Assembly: GCF_025949665.1 (NCBI RefSeq)
Contig: NZ_JAPDFT010000001.1
Span: 1,736,001-1,800,000 of the forward strand
DNA length: 64,000 nt
Direction: 5' to 3'
From: Chryseobacterium viscerum
GTDB taxonomy: Bacteria > Bacteroidota > Bacteroidia > Flavobacteriales > Weeksellaceae
The notes beneath the pieces were generated by a model. That model made no database searches and was not told the DNA's origin. It was given only the letters and a program-made list of their open reading frames with translations. Within the stretch, counting starts at the first letter, position 1, and each line of letters starts with the position of its first letter. Below, piece after piece: positions 32,901 through 43,410 of the stretch. Position numbers and translations under genes: made by a program.

Positions 32901-35777
32901 TTACAATTTTAAGTCATAAGTAAAAGCGAGATAATACAGTCCTCCAATTTCAGGACCTGCTGCGTATTGAAAATAACGGCGGTTCAGTAAATTGGTGGCT
33001 CCAATTTTAATATTCGCACGAATTTCAGGAAGTTTCCATGTAGCCTGAGCATCAATCGTGTAATAGGCTGGAATTGCTCCTGATGCTAAAGGACTTTCCC
33101 ACATAAAGCCACTCTGCCATCTTGCCACAAGGGTAAACCCTATATTTTTAACAATTTCTCTGTTTCCTACACTTACATTTACCATCCATTTCGGGGTATT
33201 GAAAGCGGTAATAAACAGGTCTGAAGAATTGTTGGAAGCAAGATCATTATATGAAACATTGGTATTGACATTATAATTTCCTGTAATATTATAACGAATC
33301 CCTAAAGACGTTCCATAGCTTTTATAGGTGTTGTTACTGTTGGTATATACCCTGTATCGGTCCTGTTTGCTTCGATCCAGCATTGCAAGAACAGCAGTAT
33401 TGCTTCCTACCTGACTGTTTTTTGGAACCGCTACTTCTACCTGCCCAAGAAATCCTTCATAAATGTTGTAATAGAAATCCCAGTCCAGTACCAGTTTATT
33501 ATTGAAAAAAGTAGACTTATACCCTACTTCAAATGAATTGATCTTTTCCGGCTGTAATTTCTGCAGATTGGCTACAGTTAAAAGCTGTTTGTTATCCTGA
33601 GCTGCCTGAGCCTGGGTTTTTCCGGCGTCTACATCTGCATTTACTGCTGAAGTGAATCTATCAATGGAAGCTAATGTGTAGGAATTCTCCAGATAGCCTA
33701 ATCCATCATTCACTTTTGAAAGACCTCCAACTCTTCTTACATTTCCGTTATTGACAAAAGAAAGGGCTTCAAACAAGGATGGAAAACGATATCCGTTCTG
33801 AAAAGAAGCTCTGAAATTATGCTCTTTAACCGGAGAATAAACTATACTGATTCTCGGATTTAATTTGGCTTCAAATTCCGGGTTTCTGTCGATCCGTAAA
33901 GCAGCGTTGATTTTTAATTTATCATCAAAGAAAAGCTTGGTAATCTGTGCAAAAGCTCCATATTTCTGATAAATAACATCTTTCCCAAAGGTGCCGTTGG
34001 CTAAAGGAATGTTTCTTTCATTCACCGGACGGTCGAAATCAACAAAATTGTTTCCATCCGGAGTAATGCTGTACAAACGGTAATCTACACCAGCAAGAAG
34101 GTTAAAGATCTTCACAAACCTGCTGAAATCGTAGGTAAGTTCGCCCTGATAGAAACGAGATTTCTGTTCAAGCTTGGCTCCTCCTGTTGCCGGAGCTCCT
34201 GCTACGCCTCCATTGGCCGAATCCCAGTTGTTGATTCCGACAATGGTATTTTTCAACTGTTCGAAGGCTGCAGTTCCCGGTACGACTCTGTTTTTATCTG
34301 CCTGTTGGCGAGCAAGAATAAAAGCGTCATTAAGGTTGGCTCCTGCATTCAGATTATTCTGAAGAGCTGTTTGGAATATATTTTTCCAGTTGGTATTGGA
34401 AAGATTGGTGAGATCAAGATTATCTGCCAAAGGTTTCAGATTATAAGAGTCTCCTGTATTTTCTATCGAGACATAAGCCCTGAAAGTAAGTTCCTTTCCT
34501 GTCAGTTCTATTTTATGGTTCTGAACAGTAGCATTCTGCAAACGGATTTTATTTCCTCTCTGGAAAGTTCCGTCCAGTAAACCATATCGGTATACGTAAG
34601 ATGTTCTCCACTGATCCCCGAAACGGTAATACAATCCCGCATCAAGTTTGATGTTTTTTACATCCGGACTTACAAGATCTTTCTCCAGATATCCTGTTCT
34701 TGAAACATTGAATGTAGTTGGTTTCCCATTATAGTCTACTTTTACAGCTACACGGTTGTTTCTTTCGTCTCCATATTTATTCCAAAGGTCTTCTGCCGGA
34801 TTATTGGGCAGAGCAAAATTAGGATTGGCTGTAACCAAAGATCCTGGATTCTGATCAGTCAAATTGTTGGAGATCCAGTCTGTTCCGCTGAAATAGGATG
34901 CATTAACTTTTACCGCAAAGTTTTTATTGATGACTTTTGCAAAGCGGATAGCACTTTCTCCCAGAGAACTTATTTTATGATTGACATTGTCTACATGATT
35001 CACCCCACCACGGAAATAAAGGCTTATTCCTTCAGAAGTAAACGGATCTTTGGTCTGTAAACTTGCCAATCCGTTGATGGCATTCATCCCGTACAATGCT
35101 GAAGCGGCTCCGGGAGTGACCTCCATAGACTGGATGTCGAGTTCTGTAGGACCTATTGCATTTCCCAATGGTACTCCCAACGTTGCCGACTGTACATCTA
35201 CTCCGTCTACCAGCTGCATGAATCGGAAATTATTAGGCGAATTGAAACCTCTCGAATTAGGAATTTTCAACGTAAGACTTGATGTTAAAAGCTGTAACCC
35301 CTTTACATTTTCCAATGTTTCATAGAATGAGGCTGCAGGACTTTCCCTGATGGTTTTAATATCAATTTTTTCAATAGCAATCGGAGATCTTAATATCTTT
35401 TCCGGAACTCTGGAAGCTGAGATTACCACATCATCGATGATTGTATTTTGAGGGTTCAGCCCTATCGTTATTTTGTTGGAAGGCGAAAGTATTTCAACGG
35501 TTTGACCTGTGAAACCATCTTTCTGAATGACCACCCGGAATGGAATGGTAACTCTTGTTCTGAGCTTAAAGTTACCCAGCTTATCAGTTATTGCAATGTC
35601 CTGTGTATTTTCGATCTGTATTTTTACAGAGTCAAGACTTTTGCGTGTATCTGTATTTTTGATGTTTCCGCTAAGCTCTATAAGCTGCTGCTGTGCTTCT
35701 GCCAGGTTAAAAAATAGAAATGTGAATGCGATAATACCTGCTTTTGGCAGAAAATTTCCCTGCTTTTTGTTTTTCAT
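32901..35777 (-). CDS. TonB-dependent receptor with carboxypeptidase-regulatory-like domain
   Basis: The 958-residue outer-membrane receptor has a signal peptide (about 1-28, ending near AEAQQ), a CarboxypepD_reg-like beta domain (about 30-115), a plug (about 115-240, with ISASRVPEKILRSP and GVPLGNAIGPTELDIQSMEV), and a beta-barrel to the terminal YLAFTYDLKL. The substrate is not readable from sequence. Its position between cysI and the siroheme-synthase/TSUP fusion, with 5 bp to the latter, suggests uptake of a sulfur-containing compound. That is inference from context alone. Confidence 0.82.
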   Translation of the reverse strand: MKNKKQGNFLPKAGIIAFTFLFFNLAEAQQQLIELSGNIKNTDTRKSLDSVKIQIENTQDIAITDKLGNFKLRTRVTIPFRVVIQKDGFTGQTVEILSPSNKITIGLNPQNTIIDDVVISASRVPEKILRSPIAIEKIDIKTIRESPAASFYETLENVKGLQLLTSSLTLKIPNSRGFNSPNNFRFMQLVDGVDVQSATLGVPLGNAIGPTELDIQSMEVTPGAASALYGMNAINGLASLQTKDPFTSEGISLYFRGGVNHVDNVNHKISSLGESAIRFAKVINKNFAVKVNASYFSGTDWISNNLTDQNPGSLVTANPNFALPNNPAEDLWNKYGDERNNRVAVKVDYNGKPTTFNVSRTGYLEKDLVSPDVKNIKLDAGLYYRFGDQWRTSYVYRYGLLDGTFQRGNKIRLQNATVQNHKIELTGKELTFRAYVSIENTGDSYNLKPLADNLDLTNLSNTNWKNIFQTALQNNLNAGANLNDAFILARQQADKNRVVPGTAAFEQLKNTIVGINNWDSANGGVAGAPATGGAKLEQKSRFYQGELTYDFSRFVKIFNLLAGVDYRLYSITPDGNNFVDFDRPVNERNIPLANGTFGKDVIYQKYGAFAQITKLFFDDKLKINAALRIDRNPEFEAKLNPRISIVYSPVKEHNFRASFQNGYRFPSLFEALSFVNNGNVRRVGGLSKVNDGLGYLENSYTLASIDRFTSAVNADVDAGKTQAQAAQDNKQLLTVANLQKLQPEKINSFEVGYKSTFFNNKLVLDWDFYYNIYEGFLGQVEVAVPKNSQVGSNTAVLAMLDRSKQDRYRVYTNSNNTYKSYGTSLGIRYNITGNYNVNTNVSYNDLASNNSSDLFITAFNTPKWMVNVSVGNREIVKNIGFTLVARWQSGFMWESPLASGAIPAYYTIDAQATWKLPEIRANIKIGATNLLNRRYFQYAAGPEIGGLYYLAFTYDLKL

Positions 35778-36100
35778 TTTTTCTTCATTTTTTTAGGTTG
35801 AGAATGAAGCTGTCTGAATTTTTTACTTCTATGATGAAAGTCTTCTATATTGGTTAATATTACAATTGAAGGGCTTAGAATTCCCCTCTTTTGGAAGGGT
35901 GGCGAAAATTCAAAGAATTTTTGACGGGGTGGTTTAAGCCATTAATATTATTGCCGACTTCCATAATAATTCAAAAACTTCAAACAGCTTTGATTGTATT
36001 GTTATTTAAGAATCAACAACACATACACATTCGTCTGCCTAAAAGAAGAGATTGATTTTTTTTGTTTTTTTTCAGATCATAATGAAAATTAGCCATATAA
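35778..36100. other. Gap between cysI and the TonB receptor gene
   Basis: This 323-bp gap contains the dispersed repeat at 35880-35936. It should also hold the receptor promoter on the minus strand, but no clean TAnnTTTG element is found. The final bases before cysI are T-rich. No small gene is convincing. Confidence 0.5.
35897..35932 (+). repeat. Dispersed 36-bp repeat, copy 1
   Basis: The 36-base segment beginning GGGTGGCGAAAATTC and ending TTGACGGGGTGG is identical, in reverse complement, to 45718-45753. Similarity extends on the left through a short CCCCTCttttGGAAGGG-type stem. It is one of two inverted copies bracketing the cysI-to-Rrf2 block. Confidence 0.85.
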
Positions 36101-37777
36101 TTAATTTAAGGTGTGTAAATAACGGTATGAAAAATCGCCAAATGTTTCTTCTGTAAGTCTTTTCTGTACATATATTCCGAAAAGTTCATCCAGAGTGGTA
36201 AGAATTTCTTCCTCACCAATATTTTCTTTAAATTTTGTATTCAGTCGCATTCCTAAACGGTCCCCTCCAATGTGGAGATTATATTTCCCATAAGCTGTTC
36301 CCACAAATCCGATTTCAGCATTAGGAGACCTTCCACAGCCGTTAGGACAACCGGTCATACGGATGGTAATGTCATCTTCCAGCAGACCATATTTTTCAAG
36401 AATAGGTTCTATTTTGGTAACCAAGGATGGCAGATAACGCTGAGCTTCCGCTAAAGCTAGAGAACAAGTGTTTAAGGCCACGCAGGCAACAGAGTTTTTA
36501 CGTAAGGCGCTTGCTCCATTGGTATATTCTGAAATTCCGTGATCTTTTAAAATATGTTCAATTTCTGGTTTATCTTTTTCCTCAATATCAGCAAGAATAA
36601 GATTCTGGTTACAGGTAAAACGGAAATTAGCTTTTCCAGTTTGTGCGATTTTTAATAATCCTGATTTTAAAGGATATTCCTCTGTGTTAAGAATTCTTCC
36701 GTGCTCTACAAATACGGTGTAAAACCATTTTCCTTCGTGATTCTGGATCCAGCCATAACGGTCTTTTCGCTGTTCAAACTTAAATTCTCTGGCAGGTTCA
36801 AAACTGAAACCTGTTCTTTTTTCTACTTCAGCTCTGTACTGATCGATACCCAATTTATCAATCGTATATTTTAATCTTGATAATTTTCGATCGCTTCTGT
36901 TTCCGAAGTCTCTTTGAACCGTGATGATTTCATAGACAGCCTTCAATACTTTTTCTTCCGTATCTACAAATCCAAGTACAGAGGCAAGACGGGCATAAGT
37001 AGCTTCATTTCCGTGGGTTGCTCCCAGTCCTCCTCCGGCAGCAATATTATAACCAGCAATTTTATCATTTTCGATAATTGCGATTAGGGCAATATCGTTG
37101 ATGAATACATCTACATCATTATTAGGAGGGACTGCGATTCCTATTTTCAGTTTTCTCGGAAGATATCTGTCCTGATATAAAGGATCTTCCTCTGTTTTAC
37201 GGTCTACCAGAAGTTCATCATCAATCCAGATGTCATAATAAGATTTAGTTTTTGGAAGGCACATTTCACTGATTTTTCCCGCCAGTTCGTAAGCTTCCTG
37301 TTGCAAAGGTGATTCCGAAGGATTAGCTGTACAGGTTACATTTCTGTTGACATCCCCACAGGCTGCAATAGAATCCAGATGCTGAAGATTGAAGCTCTGA
37401 ATGGTAGGTCTTAAATGAGATTTTAAAATACCATGAAGCTGAATCGTTTGTCTTGTCGTTACTTTAATGGTTCCTGTGGAATGATCTTCTGCTGTTTCAT
37501 TCAACCCTACCCATTGTTCCGGAGTTAAAAAGCCACCGGGAAGCCTTAATCTGATCATATAAGAATACAGCCATTCCAGTTTTTTGGAGACACGCTCTTC
37601 CCTTCGGTCTCTGTCGTCCTGTTGGTACATTCCATGAAATTTGATCAGAGTCTGGTCATCTTCCCTTATGGCTCCGGTAAATTGATCAGCAAGGCTCTCT
37701 TTTAAAGATCCTCTGAGCCCATTACTACTGGTTTTAATCCTTTCTACGGGTGAAAGGTTTTCTTTATCATTGTTCAT
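36101..37777 (-). CDS. cysI: Assimilatory sulfite reductase hemoprotein
   Basis: The 558-residue protein is close to the usual CysI length. The four cysteines that hold the [4Fe-4S] cluster and siroheme are Cys432 and Cys438 (CVALNTC) and Cys477 and Cys481 (GCPNGC), almost the E. coli spacing. Siroheme-anion residues are in TRQTIQLHG near residue 110. The enzyme reduces sulfite to sulfide with six electrons from CysJ. The gene follows cysJ by 34 bp, in the order cysJ-cysI. Siroheme supply comes from cobA and the CysG-type fusion of the same locus. The ferredoxin-type alternative is less likely given the adjacent cysJ. Confidence 0.92.
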   Translation of the reverse strand: MNNDKENLSPVERIKTSSNGLRGSLKESLADQFTGAIREDDQTLIKFHGMYQQDDRDRREERVSKKLEWLYSYMIRLRLPGGFLTPEQWVGLNETAEDHSTGTIKVTTRQTIQLHGILKSHLRPTIQSFNLQHLDSIAACGDVNRNVTCTANPSESPLQQEAYELAGKISEMCLPKTKSYYDIWIDDELLVDRKTEEDPLYQDRYLPRKLKIGIAVPPNNDVDVFINDIALIAIIENDKIAGYNIAAGGGLGATHGNEATYARLASVLGFVDTEEKVLKAVYEIITVQRDFGNRSDRKLSRLKYTIDKLGIDQYRAEVEKRTGFSFEPAREFKFEQRKDRYGWIQNHEGKWFYTVFVEHGRILNTEEYPLKSGLLKIAQTGKANFRFTCNQNLILADIEEKDKPEIEHILKDHGISEYTNGASALRKNSVACVALNTCSLALAEAQRYLPSLVTKIEPILEKYGLLEDDITIRMTGCPNGCGRSPNAEIGFVGTAYGKYNLHIGGDRLGMRLNTKFKENIGEEEILTTLDELFGIYVQKRLTEETFGDFSYRYLHTLN

Positions 37778-37811
37778 AATTGTTTCCTTTAATTTTTACG
37801 AGTACTTCTTT

Positions 37812-39530
37812 TTAATACACATCTTTCGCATATCTGCCGCTCATCTCCATATCTTCCAGATAAAGTACAGCGTCTTCTTTGCTGCGCTTTCCTTCCGTCT
37901 GGATAATCGTGAGAAGCGTTTGTTCTACATCGTAGGCCATTGGTTCTTTGGCTCCGCATACATATACAGAGGCTCCACCTTCCAGCCAGTAAAATACTTC
38001 CTGTGCTTTTTGTTCTAACCTGTGCTGAACATATACTTTCTCGGCTGTATCTCTTGAAAAAGCAAGGTCTAAATGCGTTAAGCTACCTGTTTTAAGAAAG
38101 TCCTGAAGTTCTGCCTGATAAAGAAAATCTGATACAAAGTTTCTGTCTCCGAAAAACAGCCAGTTTCTTCCTTCTGCTCCGGTTGCATCACGTTCCCAAA
38201 GGAATGATCTGAAAGGAGCTATCCCTGTTCCGGGACCAATCATAATGATATCTTTATCAGCGTCCGGAAGTTTGAAATGTCCTGCATCCTGAATATAAAA
38301 TTCCACCTCTTCTCCTTCTTTGAATTCGCTTAGAAAACCACTGCATAATCCGTTGTGTTTCTGATGGTCAATAAAGAATTCTGATCTTGCGACGGTAATA
38401 TGAATTTCCGTATCACCATGAGCTTCCACAGAGGAAGAAATTGAATAAAGACGTGGTGCCTGGGCAGTTAATATCTGGATGATTTCTTCAAATTCATCTG
38501 CATTTTTCACAGGATAAATCCTAAGCAGATCAAGAAGACTTAATCTGACTTCCGGAATGGAATGTCCCGTTATTTTTGCATATTGTGCAACCACAGATTT
38601 AAGCAGATAACTGATGTTAAGATGTTTGTACAAGAGTTCTTTTACGGTATCCGTAATTTTTGTTGTTTCGATCTGTTTCTGAGGATCAATTCCTGTCAGA
38701 GTAATAATTTCATGGACTACTTCTTTCGAGTTGAATGGAATCACTCCCAAAGCTGCACCAGGTTGATAGGCAAGTACTTCTTCTGTTTCAATTTCAATGT
38801 GATACGTTTCTTTTTCAGACGTAATATCATTCAGATTAATGATGGCTGAAACTTTTCCCTGAAATTTCTTTCTTCCGGTAGAAACCTTTGGAACTGAAAC
38901 ATTTTTTGTACTCTGACCAGTATTTTTTTGAACGGTTTCAAATACATGCTCTATCCAATGAGAAGCTTCCTGCTCATAGTCAATATCACATTTCTTTAAC
39001 GGAATGATGCGCTGAGCTCCCAATATTTCAAAACGTGAATCTACATCTTCTCCGGTTTGGCAGAACAGAGGATAACTGCTGTCTCCCAACGCCAGTACTC
39101 CGAATTTTAGTCCGCTAAGATTTATTTCATTTTCATAAATATAATCGTAGAATTTTTTGGCTAGAGCTGGTGGTTCACCTTCTCCCTGAGTGCTGATCAC
39201 TACAAAAAAGAATTCTTCTTTAGCCAAATCTTTTGGCTTGTATTGGGAAAGATCAGCCAGTTTTACCTGAAGCCCTTTTTTCTTAACGATACCTGCCAGC
39301 GTGGTAGCGAGCTTTTTACTGTTTCCGGTCTCCGTTCCATAAGCCAACGTTATTTTCTTTACGGTATTCTGTACAATAGTATTCGTTTCTTGTGGTGTCA
39401 GAACGGCTGTAAGTGAAGATCCTCCGGCAATACCGGCAAGATATCCGCTGGCCCAGATGGCTTCGTCTCTGGAGAGGTCTCCGGATATTTGTTTTAATAC
39501 GTTTAATTTAGTTTCAGACAGCATATTCAA
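37812..39530 (-). CDS. cysJ: Sulfite reductase flavoprotein
   Basis: The 572-residue diflavin reductase has an FMN flavodoxin domain at about 55-200 (LAYGTETGNSKKLATT, FFVVISTQGEGEPP, FGVLALGDSSYPLF). A FAD domain follows at about 215-430 (RLYSISSS, GLCSGFLSE), then an NADPH domain with MIGPGTGIAPFRSFLWER, and the terminal GRYAKDVY typical of CysJ. It passes electrons from NADPH to CysI. Its start overlaps the end of cobA by 17 bp, so translation is probably coupled. Confidence 0.92.
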   Translation of the reverse strand: MNMLSETKLNVLKQISGDLSRDEAIWASGYLAGIAGGSSLTAVLTPQETNTIVQNTVKKITLAYGTETGNSKKLATTLAGIVKKKGLQVKLADLSQYKPKDLAKEEFFFVVISTQGEGEPPALAKKFYDYIYENEINLSGLKFGVLALGDSSYPLFCQTGEDVDSRFEILGAQRIIPLKKCDIDYEQEASHWIEHVFETVQKNTGQSTKNVSVPKVSTGRKKFQGKVSAIINLNDITSEKETYHIEIETEEVLAYQPGAALGVIPFNSKEVVHEIITLTGIDPQKQIETTKITDTVKELLYKHLNISYLLKSVVAQYAKITGHSIPEVRLSLLDLLRIYPVKNADEFEEIIQILTAQAPRLYSISSSVEAHGDTEIHITVARSEFFIDHQKHNGLCSGFLSEFKEGEEVEFYIQDAGHFKLPDADKDIIMIGPGTGIAPFRSFLWERDATGAEGRNWLFFGDRNFVSDFLYQAELQDFLKTGSLTHLDLAFSRDTAEKVYVQHRLEQKAQEVFYWLEGGASVYVCGAKEPMAYDVEQTLLTIIQTEGKRSKEDAVLYLEDMEMSGRYAKDVY

Positions 39531-40359
39531 AGAAATTTTGAGTTGTAGGGATTAGACTTCCGTTTTCCACTGATTTGAAATAAAGACCTTCCTGCTCTGC
39601 ATTTTCAAGCCATGAAAACTCTTCATGGAGATTCACAATTTTACCCACAACAACCAAAGAAGGTGAAGCAAAGTTCTTATCTCCGAATTTTTCATTAAAA
39701 TCATCAAATGATGATGTGTACACCTTTTGAAAAGGAGTCGTAGCCTGTTCAATGACTGCAATTTTTTTATCACCTGAAATCTGAAGTGCTTTCAATTTTT
39801 CCACTAGAGGGGTAAGATTTCCTTTAGACATATAGAAAACAAGGGTGTCATTGGTTAAAGCAAGCTCTTTCCAGTATTCTTCACTTACGATCTCTGATTT
39901 ATAATACGTCAGAAAACGAACGGATGTGGAATATCCTCTTGCTGTTAAAGGCATCCCTGCAAATGCTGCTGCTCCTAAAGCTGCTGTAATTCCCGGAATA
40001 ATCTCGTAAGGAATATTATTCTGTTTTAAAGCCTGCAATTCATCCAGAATGTTGGAAAATATGGAAACGTCACCTCCTTTCAGTCTTACAATGGTTTTGT
40101 TCTGAAGGGCATATTCTACCATCAAAGTATTGATATGAGACTGAGGGGTGGATGCATTTTTGCTGCATTCTTTTCCTACATAGATGATTTCTGTATTTTC
40201 ATTGACGTAGGTTTCAAGAATTTCCGGACTTACAAGGCGGTCACATAAGATGACATCTGCTTTTGCAATAGCTTTTACTGCTTTTACAGTAATCAGTTCA
40301 GGGTTGCCGGGTCCTGCACCGATAAGGAAAACCTTTGGTGATTTTATATTTGTTTTCAT
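39514..40359 (-). CDS. cobA: Uroporphyrinogen-III C-methyltransferase
   Basis: The 281-residue single-domain SAM-dependent methyltransferase shows VFLIGAGPGNPELITVKA (SAM-binding loop), DVILCDRLVS, VRLKGGDVSIF and EIIPGITAALGAAAFAG in family order. It makes precorrin-2, the precursor of siroheme for CysI. The next steps are supplied by the CysG-like domain of the fusion at 31378, so together they replace a full CysG. The C-terminus has about 35 residues beyond the usual domain. The gene overlaps cysJ by 17 bp. Confidence 0.9.
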   Translation of the reverse strand: MKTNIKSPKVFLIGAGPGNPELITVKAVKAIAKADVILCDRLVSPEILETYVNENTEIIYVGKECSKNASTPQSHINTLMVEYALQNKTIVRLKGGDVSIFSNILDELQALKQNNIPYEIIPGITAALGAAAFAGMPLTARGYSTSVRFLTYYKSEIVSEEYWKELALTNDTLVFYMSKGNLTPLVEKLKALQISGDKKIAVIEQATTPFQKVYTSSFDDFNEKFGDKNFASPSLVVVGKIVNLHEEFSWLENAEQEGLYFKSVENGSLIPTTQNFFEYAV

Positions 40360-40382
40360 TGAAGTAGGTGTTAATTAAGGAT

Positions 40383-41294
40383 TTAGAAGAGCCCTTCTAC
40401 GGACAGATATCTTTCTCCGGTATCGTAATTGATGGTAAGGATTTTAGCGTTAGGTTGTATTTCCGGTAAATGTTTGGCGATGGCTGCTAAAGCGGCTCCA
40501 GTGGAAACTCCAACAAAAAGACCTTCTTTTTTAGCGGCATTAAGGGCATACTCATAAGCCTCTTCCTTTCCTACTGTAATTACTCCGTCCAAAAGGGTAA
40601 TATCCAGAATGGAAGGAACAAATCCTGCTCCTAATCCCTGTAATGGATGTGGCGCCGGGCTTCCTCCGCTTAATACAGGGGATAATTCCGGTTCTACAGC
40701 AATTACTTTTACGTTAGGATATTTTTCTTTTACCGTTTTTGCGATTCCGGTGATGTGTCCTCCGGTTCCTACTCCTGTAATGATGTAATCCAGACCGTCC
40801 GGAAAATCTTTTAAAATTTCCTGAGCGGTGGTTTCTACATGTACTTTTACATTGGCAGGGTTGTCAAACTGTCTTGGAATCCATGAGTTGGGCGTTTCTT
40901 CAGCAAGCTCATTCGCTTTTTCAATGGCACCCTTCATTCCTTTTTCTCTTGGAGTCAATACGAATTCTGCTCCGTAAGCTTCCATGATTTTGCGGCGTTC
41001 TATACTCATGCTTTCCGGCATGACAAGAATGAGTTTGTATCCTTTTACAGCAGCTACCAAAGCAAGTCCTATTCCTGTATTTCCGCTTGTAGGTTCTATA
41101 ATAACGCTGTCTTTATTTAATAATCCTTTGGCTTCTGCATCTTCAATCATGGCCAAGCCAATTCTGTCTTTAATGCTTCCACCAGGATTGCTTTTTTCAA
41201 GTTTGATCCAGATTTCATGATCTGAATTGAAGAGTTTATTAATTTTTACGACGGGTGTATTTCCAATCGTTTCTAATGCATTCTGAAATTTCAT
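40383..41294 (-). CDS. cysK: Cysteine synthase A (O-acetylserine sulfhydrylase)
   Basis: The 303-residue PLP enzyme has the PLP lysine Lys42 in [13 protein letters not shown], the substrate loop [10 protein letters not shown] and the phosphate cup [10 protein letters not shown]. Cystathionine beta-synthase is less likely because there is no CBS pair or heme domain and cysE lies directly upstream. It joins O-acetylserine with sulfide from CysJI to give cysteine. The gene is 29 bp downstream of cysE. Confidence 0.92.
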   Translation of the reverse strand: MKFQNALETIGNTPVVKINKLFNSDHEIWIKLEKSNPGGSIKDRIGLAMIEDAEAKGLLNKDSVIIEPTSGNTGIGLALVAAVKGYKLILVMPESMSIERRKIMEAYGAEFVLTPREKGMKGAIEKANELAEETPNSWIPRQFDNPANVKVHVETTAQEILKDFPDGLDYIITGVGTGGHITGIAKTVKEKYPNVKVIAVEPELSPVLSGGSPAPHPLQGLGAGFVPSILDITLLDGVITVGKEEAYEYALNAAKKEGLFVGVSTGAALAAIAKHLPEIQPNAKILTINYDTGERYLSVEGLF

Positions 41295-41323
41295 ATCAAT
41301 GTACTTTTTATTTTTGTTTTTTC

Positions 41324-42154
41324 TTAAATCACAAAGGTTAATGATTCCGGTAATGAGCTATTATCCTTTATTTTTATTTCACTTTTATGGTAGACCAGAG
41401 AGTTGGCGGGGACATCCTGTGTTACCCAGACATTTCCTCCTATGACACTTTCTCTGCCTATAGTAGTTTCACCTCCCAGAATTGTAGCTCCCGAATAGAT
41501 AATCACATCATCTTCAATGTTGGGATGTCTTTTCTGATGGGCTTTTTCTTTGGAAACATTCAACGCTCCGAGGGTTACTCCCTGATAGATTTTGACATTG
41601 TTCCCGATAACGGTAGTTTCTCCAATTACGATTCCTGTTCCGTGGTCAATGAAAAAAGACTTTCCAATAGTGGCTCCCGGATGAATATCAATTCCGGTTT
41701 TACTGTGGGCATATTCAGAAATGACACGGGGCAAAATTTTTACTTTCTGAGTCCAAAGCTGATGCGAAATACGATAGACATACGTGGCAAAAAAGCCGGG
41801 ATATGCCAGGTATACTTCTTCCAGAGAATCGGCGGCAGGATCAAATTCCAAAATAGATGTTGCATCCAGAACCAGCTGATGATATAATTCAGGTAAAGTC
41901 TCAAAAAACTGTCTGACCTGTTTTTCAGTAAGATTTTTATCTCCTGTTACCGTATTGATCTGATCAGAAAGTGTTTCCTGGAGTGCTTCAAAATTTATTT
42001 TCAGCTGATCTTCAGTATTATCATCCTGAGGAAGGAAAAGTGTTTCGTACAAATCCTTCACCCATTTTTTGGTCTTTATTTTATCAAAGAATCCATGAAT
42101 ATTATTTTGTTTGGTCTGATGAATTCTTTGTGTTAATTGATCGGAAATTGCCAT
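41324..42154 (-). CDS. cysE: Serine O-acetyltransferase
   Basis: The 276-residue protein has an N-terminal helical SATase region (about 1-150). A left-handed beta-helix of hexapeptide repeats follows ([51 protein letters not shown]), with catalytic His residues in HPGATIG and IDHGTG. It acetylates serine with acetyl-CoA to feed CysK. The C-terminus, ending [10 protein letters not shown], may dock into CysK. It starts 4 bp after the end of cysN. Confidence 0.9.
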   Translation of the reverse strand: MAISDQLTQRIHQTKQNNIHGFFDKIKTKKWVKDLYETLFLPQDDNTEDQLKINFEALQETLSDQINTVTGDKNLTEKQVRQFFETLPELYHQLVLDATSILEFDPAADSLEEVYLAYPGFFATYVYRISHQLWTQKVKILPRVISEYAHSKTGIDIHPGATIGKSFFIDHGTGIVIGETTVIGNNVKIYQGVTLGALNVSKEKAHQKRHPNIEDDVIIYSGATILGGETTIGRESVIGGNVWVTQDVPANSLVYHKSEIKIKDNSSLPESLTFVI

Positions 42155-42158
42155 TTTT

Positions 42159-43397
42159 CTATTGAATTATACAGGCTGCTACCGTTGAATTGGACGTTTC
42201 ATCTACCAGAATAGCCGAGCCCGTTGTTTTATTATTGGTAAAGCTGTCATACACCAAAGGCTGTGCTGTACGGAGTGTAACTTTTACAATTTCGTTCAGT
42301 TTAATTTCGCCATCAGTCTGTTCCCTGATCAGGGTGTTGACATTGATTTTGTAATCTACCTCTTTTACAACTGCTTTTACAAGTCTGCTATTTTGCTGCA
42401 GAAGGTATTTATTCCCTGGCTGCAACGGTTTCTGATCCAGCCAGCATAAAAGAATTTCAAGGTCTTTTTCAACTGTCGGAACATGCTCTTCCGTGGCAAA
42501 AATATCTCCCCGGCTGATATCTACATCGTGAGCAAGGTGGATCACAGCTGGCTGGCCTTCAAAGGCTTTTTCTTTTTCAATGCCATTGATCTCAATTTTG
42601 GTGATTTCAGTGGTCAGATCTGCCGGAAGAATATGAATTTTGTCTCCTTTTGTGAATTTTCCGCTTAATATTTGTCCGGCATATCCCCTGTAATCATGCA
42701 GTTCCTCAGTTTGGGGGCGGATTACATACTGAACCTGAAAACGACTTCCATTATTTGTTTCTTCATTTAACGTTACTTCTTCAAGATATTCCAGAAGTGA
42801 ATTTCCTTCGTACCATTCTGTTCTGGACGATTTTGAAACAATATTATCTCCTTTCAATGCTGAGATTGGGAAATAACTTACGTCATTCAATCCCAGATTT
42901 TCTGCAATTTTTGCATATTCTGATTTTATATTTTCAAAAACTTCTTCGGAATAATCTACCATATCCATTTTGTTGATGGCTACAGCTACTTTCTTTAACT
43001 GTAACAAAGAGGCGATGATAGAATGTCTTCTGGTCTGTTCAATCACTCCTTTTCGTGCATCGATCAGGATGACCATCAGGTCAGAGTTGGACGCTCCGGT
43101 GATCATATTGCGGGTATACTGCACGTGACCCGGAGCATCAGCAATGATAAATTTTCTTTTTGCGGTTGAAAAATAGCGGTAGGCAACATCAATGGTGATT
43201 CCCTGCTCTCTTTCTGCGCGCAGACCATCCGTTAAAAGGGCAAGGTCTACTCCGTCTTCATTTTTGTTTTTAGAATGTTTTTCAAGGACTTCCAACTGAT
43301 CCTGTAAAATACTTTTGCTATCGTAAAGCAGTCTGCCGATAAGGGTACTTTTACCGTCATCTACGCTTCCTGCTGTTATAAATCTTAATATATCCAT
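42159..43397 (-). CDS. cysN: Sulfate adenylyltransferase subunit 1 (GTPase)
   Basis: The 412-residue elongation-factor-like GTPase has G1 GSVDDGKSTLIGRLL, G3 DAPGHVQYTRNMITGAS and G4 NKMD, then two beta-barrel domains ending VAACIIQ. No CysC (APS kinase) domain is fused at the C-terminus, unlike CysNC. With CysD it drives ATP sulfurylase by GTP hydrolysis. It lies 106 bp downstream of cysD, and an inverted repeat fills that gap. Confidence 0.92.
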   Translation of the reverse strand: MDILRFITAGSVDDGKSTLIGRLLYDSKSILQDQLEVLEKHSKNKNEDGVDLALLTDGLRAEREQGITIDVAYRYFSTAKRKFIIADAPGHVQYTRNMITGASNSDLMVILIDARKGVIEQTRRHSIIASLLQLKKVAVAINKMDMVDYSEEVFENIKSEYAKIAENLGLNDVSYFPISALKGDNIVSKSSRTEWYEGNSLLEYLEEVTLNEETNNGSRFQVQYVIRPQTEELHDYRGYAGQILSGKFTKGDKIHILPADLTTEITKIEINGIEKEKAFEGQPAVIHLAHDVDISRGDIFATEEHVPTVEKDLEILLCWLDQKPLQPGNKYLLQQNSRLVKAVVKEVDYKINVNTLIREQTDGEIKLNEIVKVTLRTAQPLVYDSFTNNKTTGSAILVDETSNSTVAACIIQ

Positions 43398-43410
43398 CCG
43401 ATTTTAATTA

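Noticed and set aside
41387..41887. 166-codon ORF on the plus strand inside cysE
   Set aside because: It is a shadow of the hexapeptide-repeat region of cysE.
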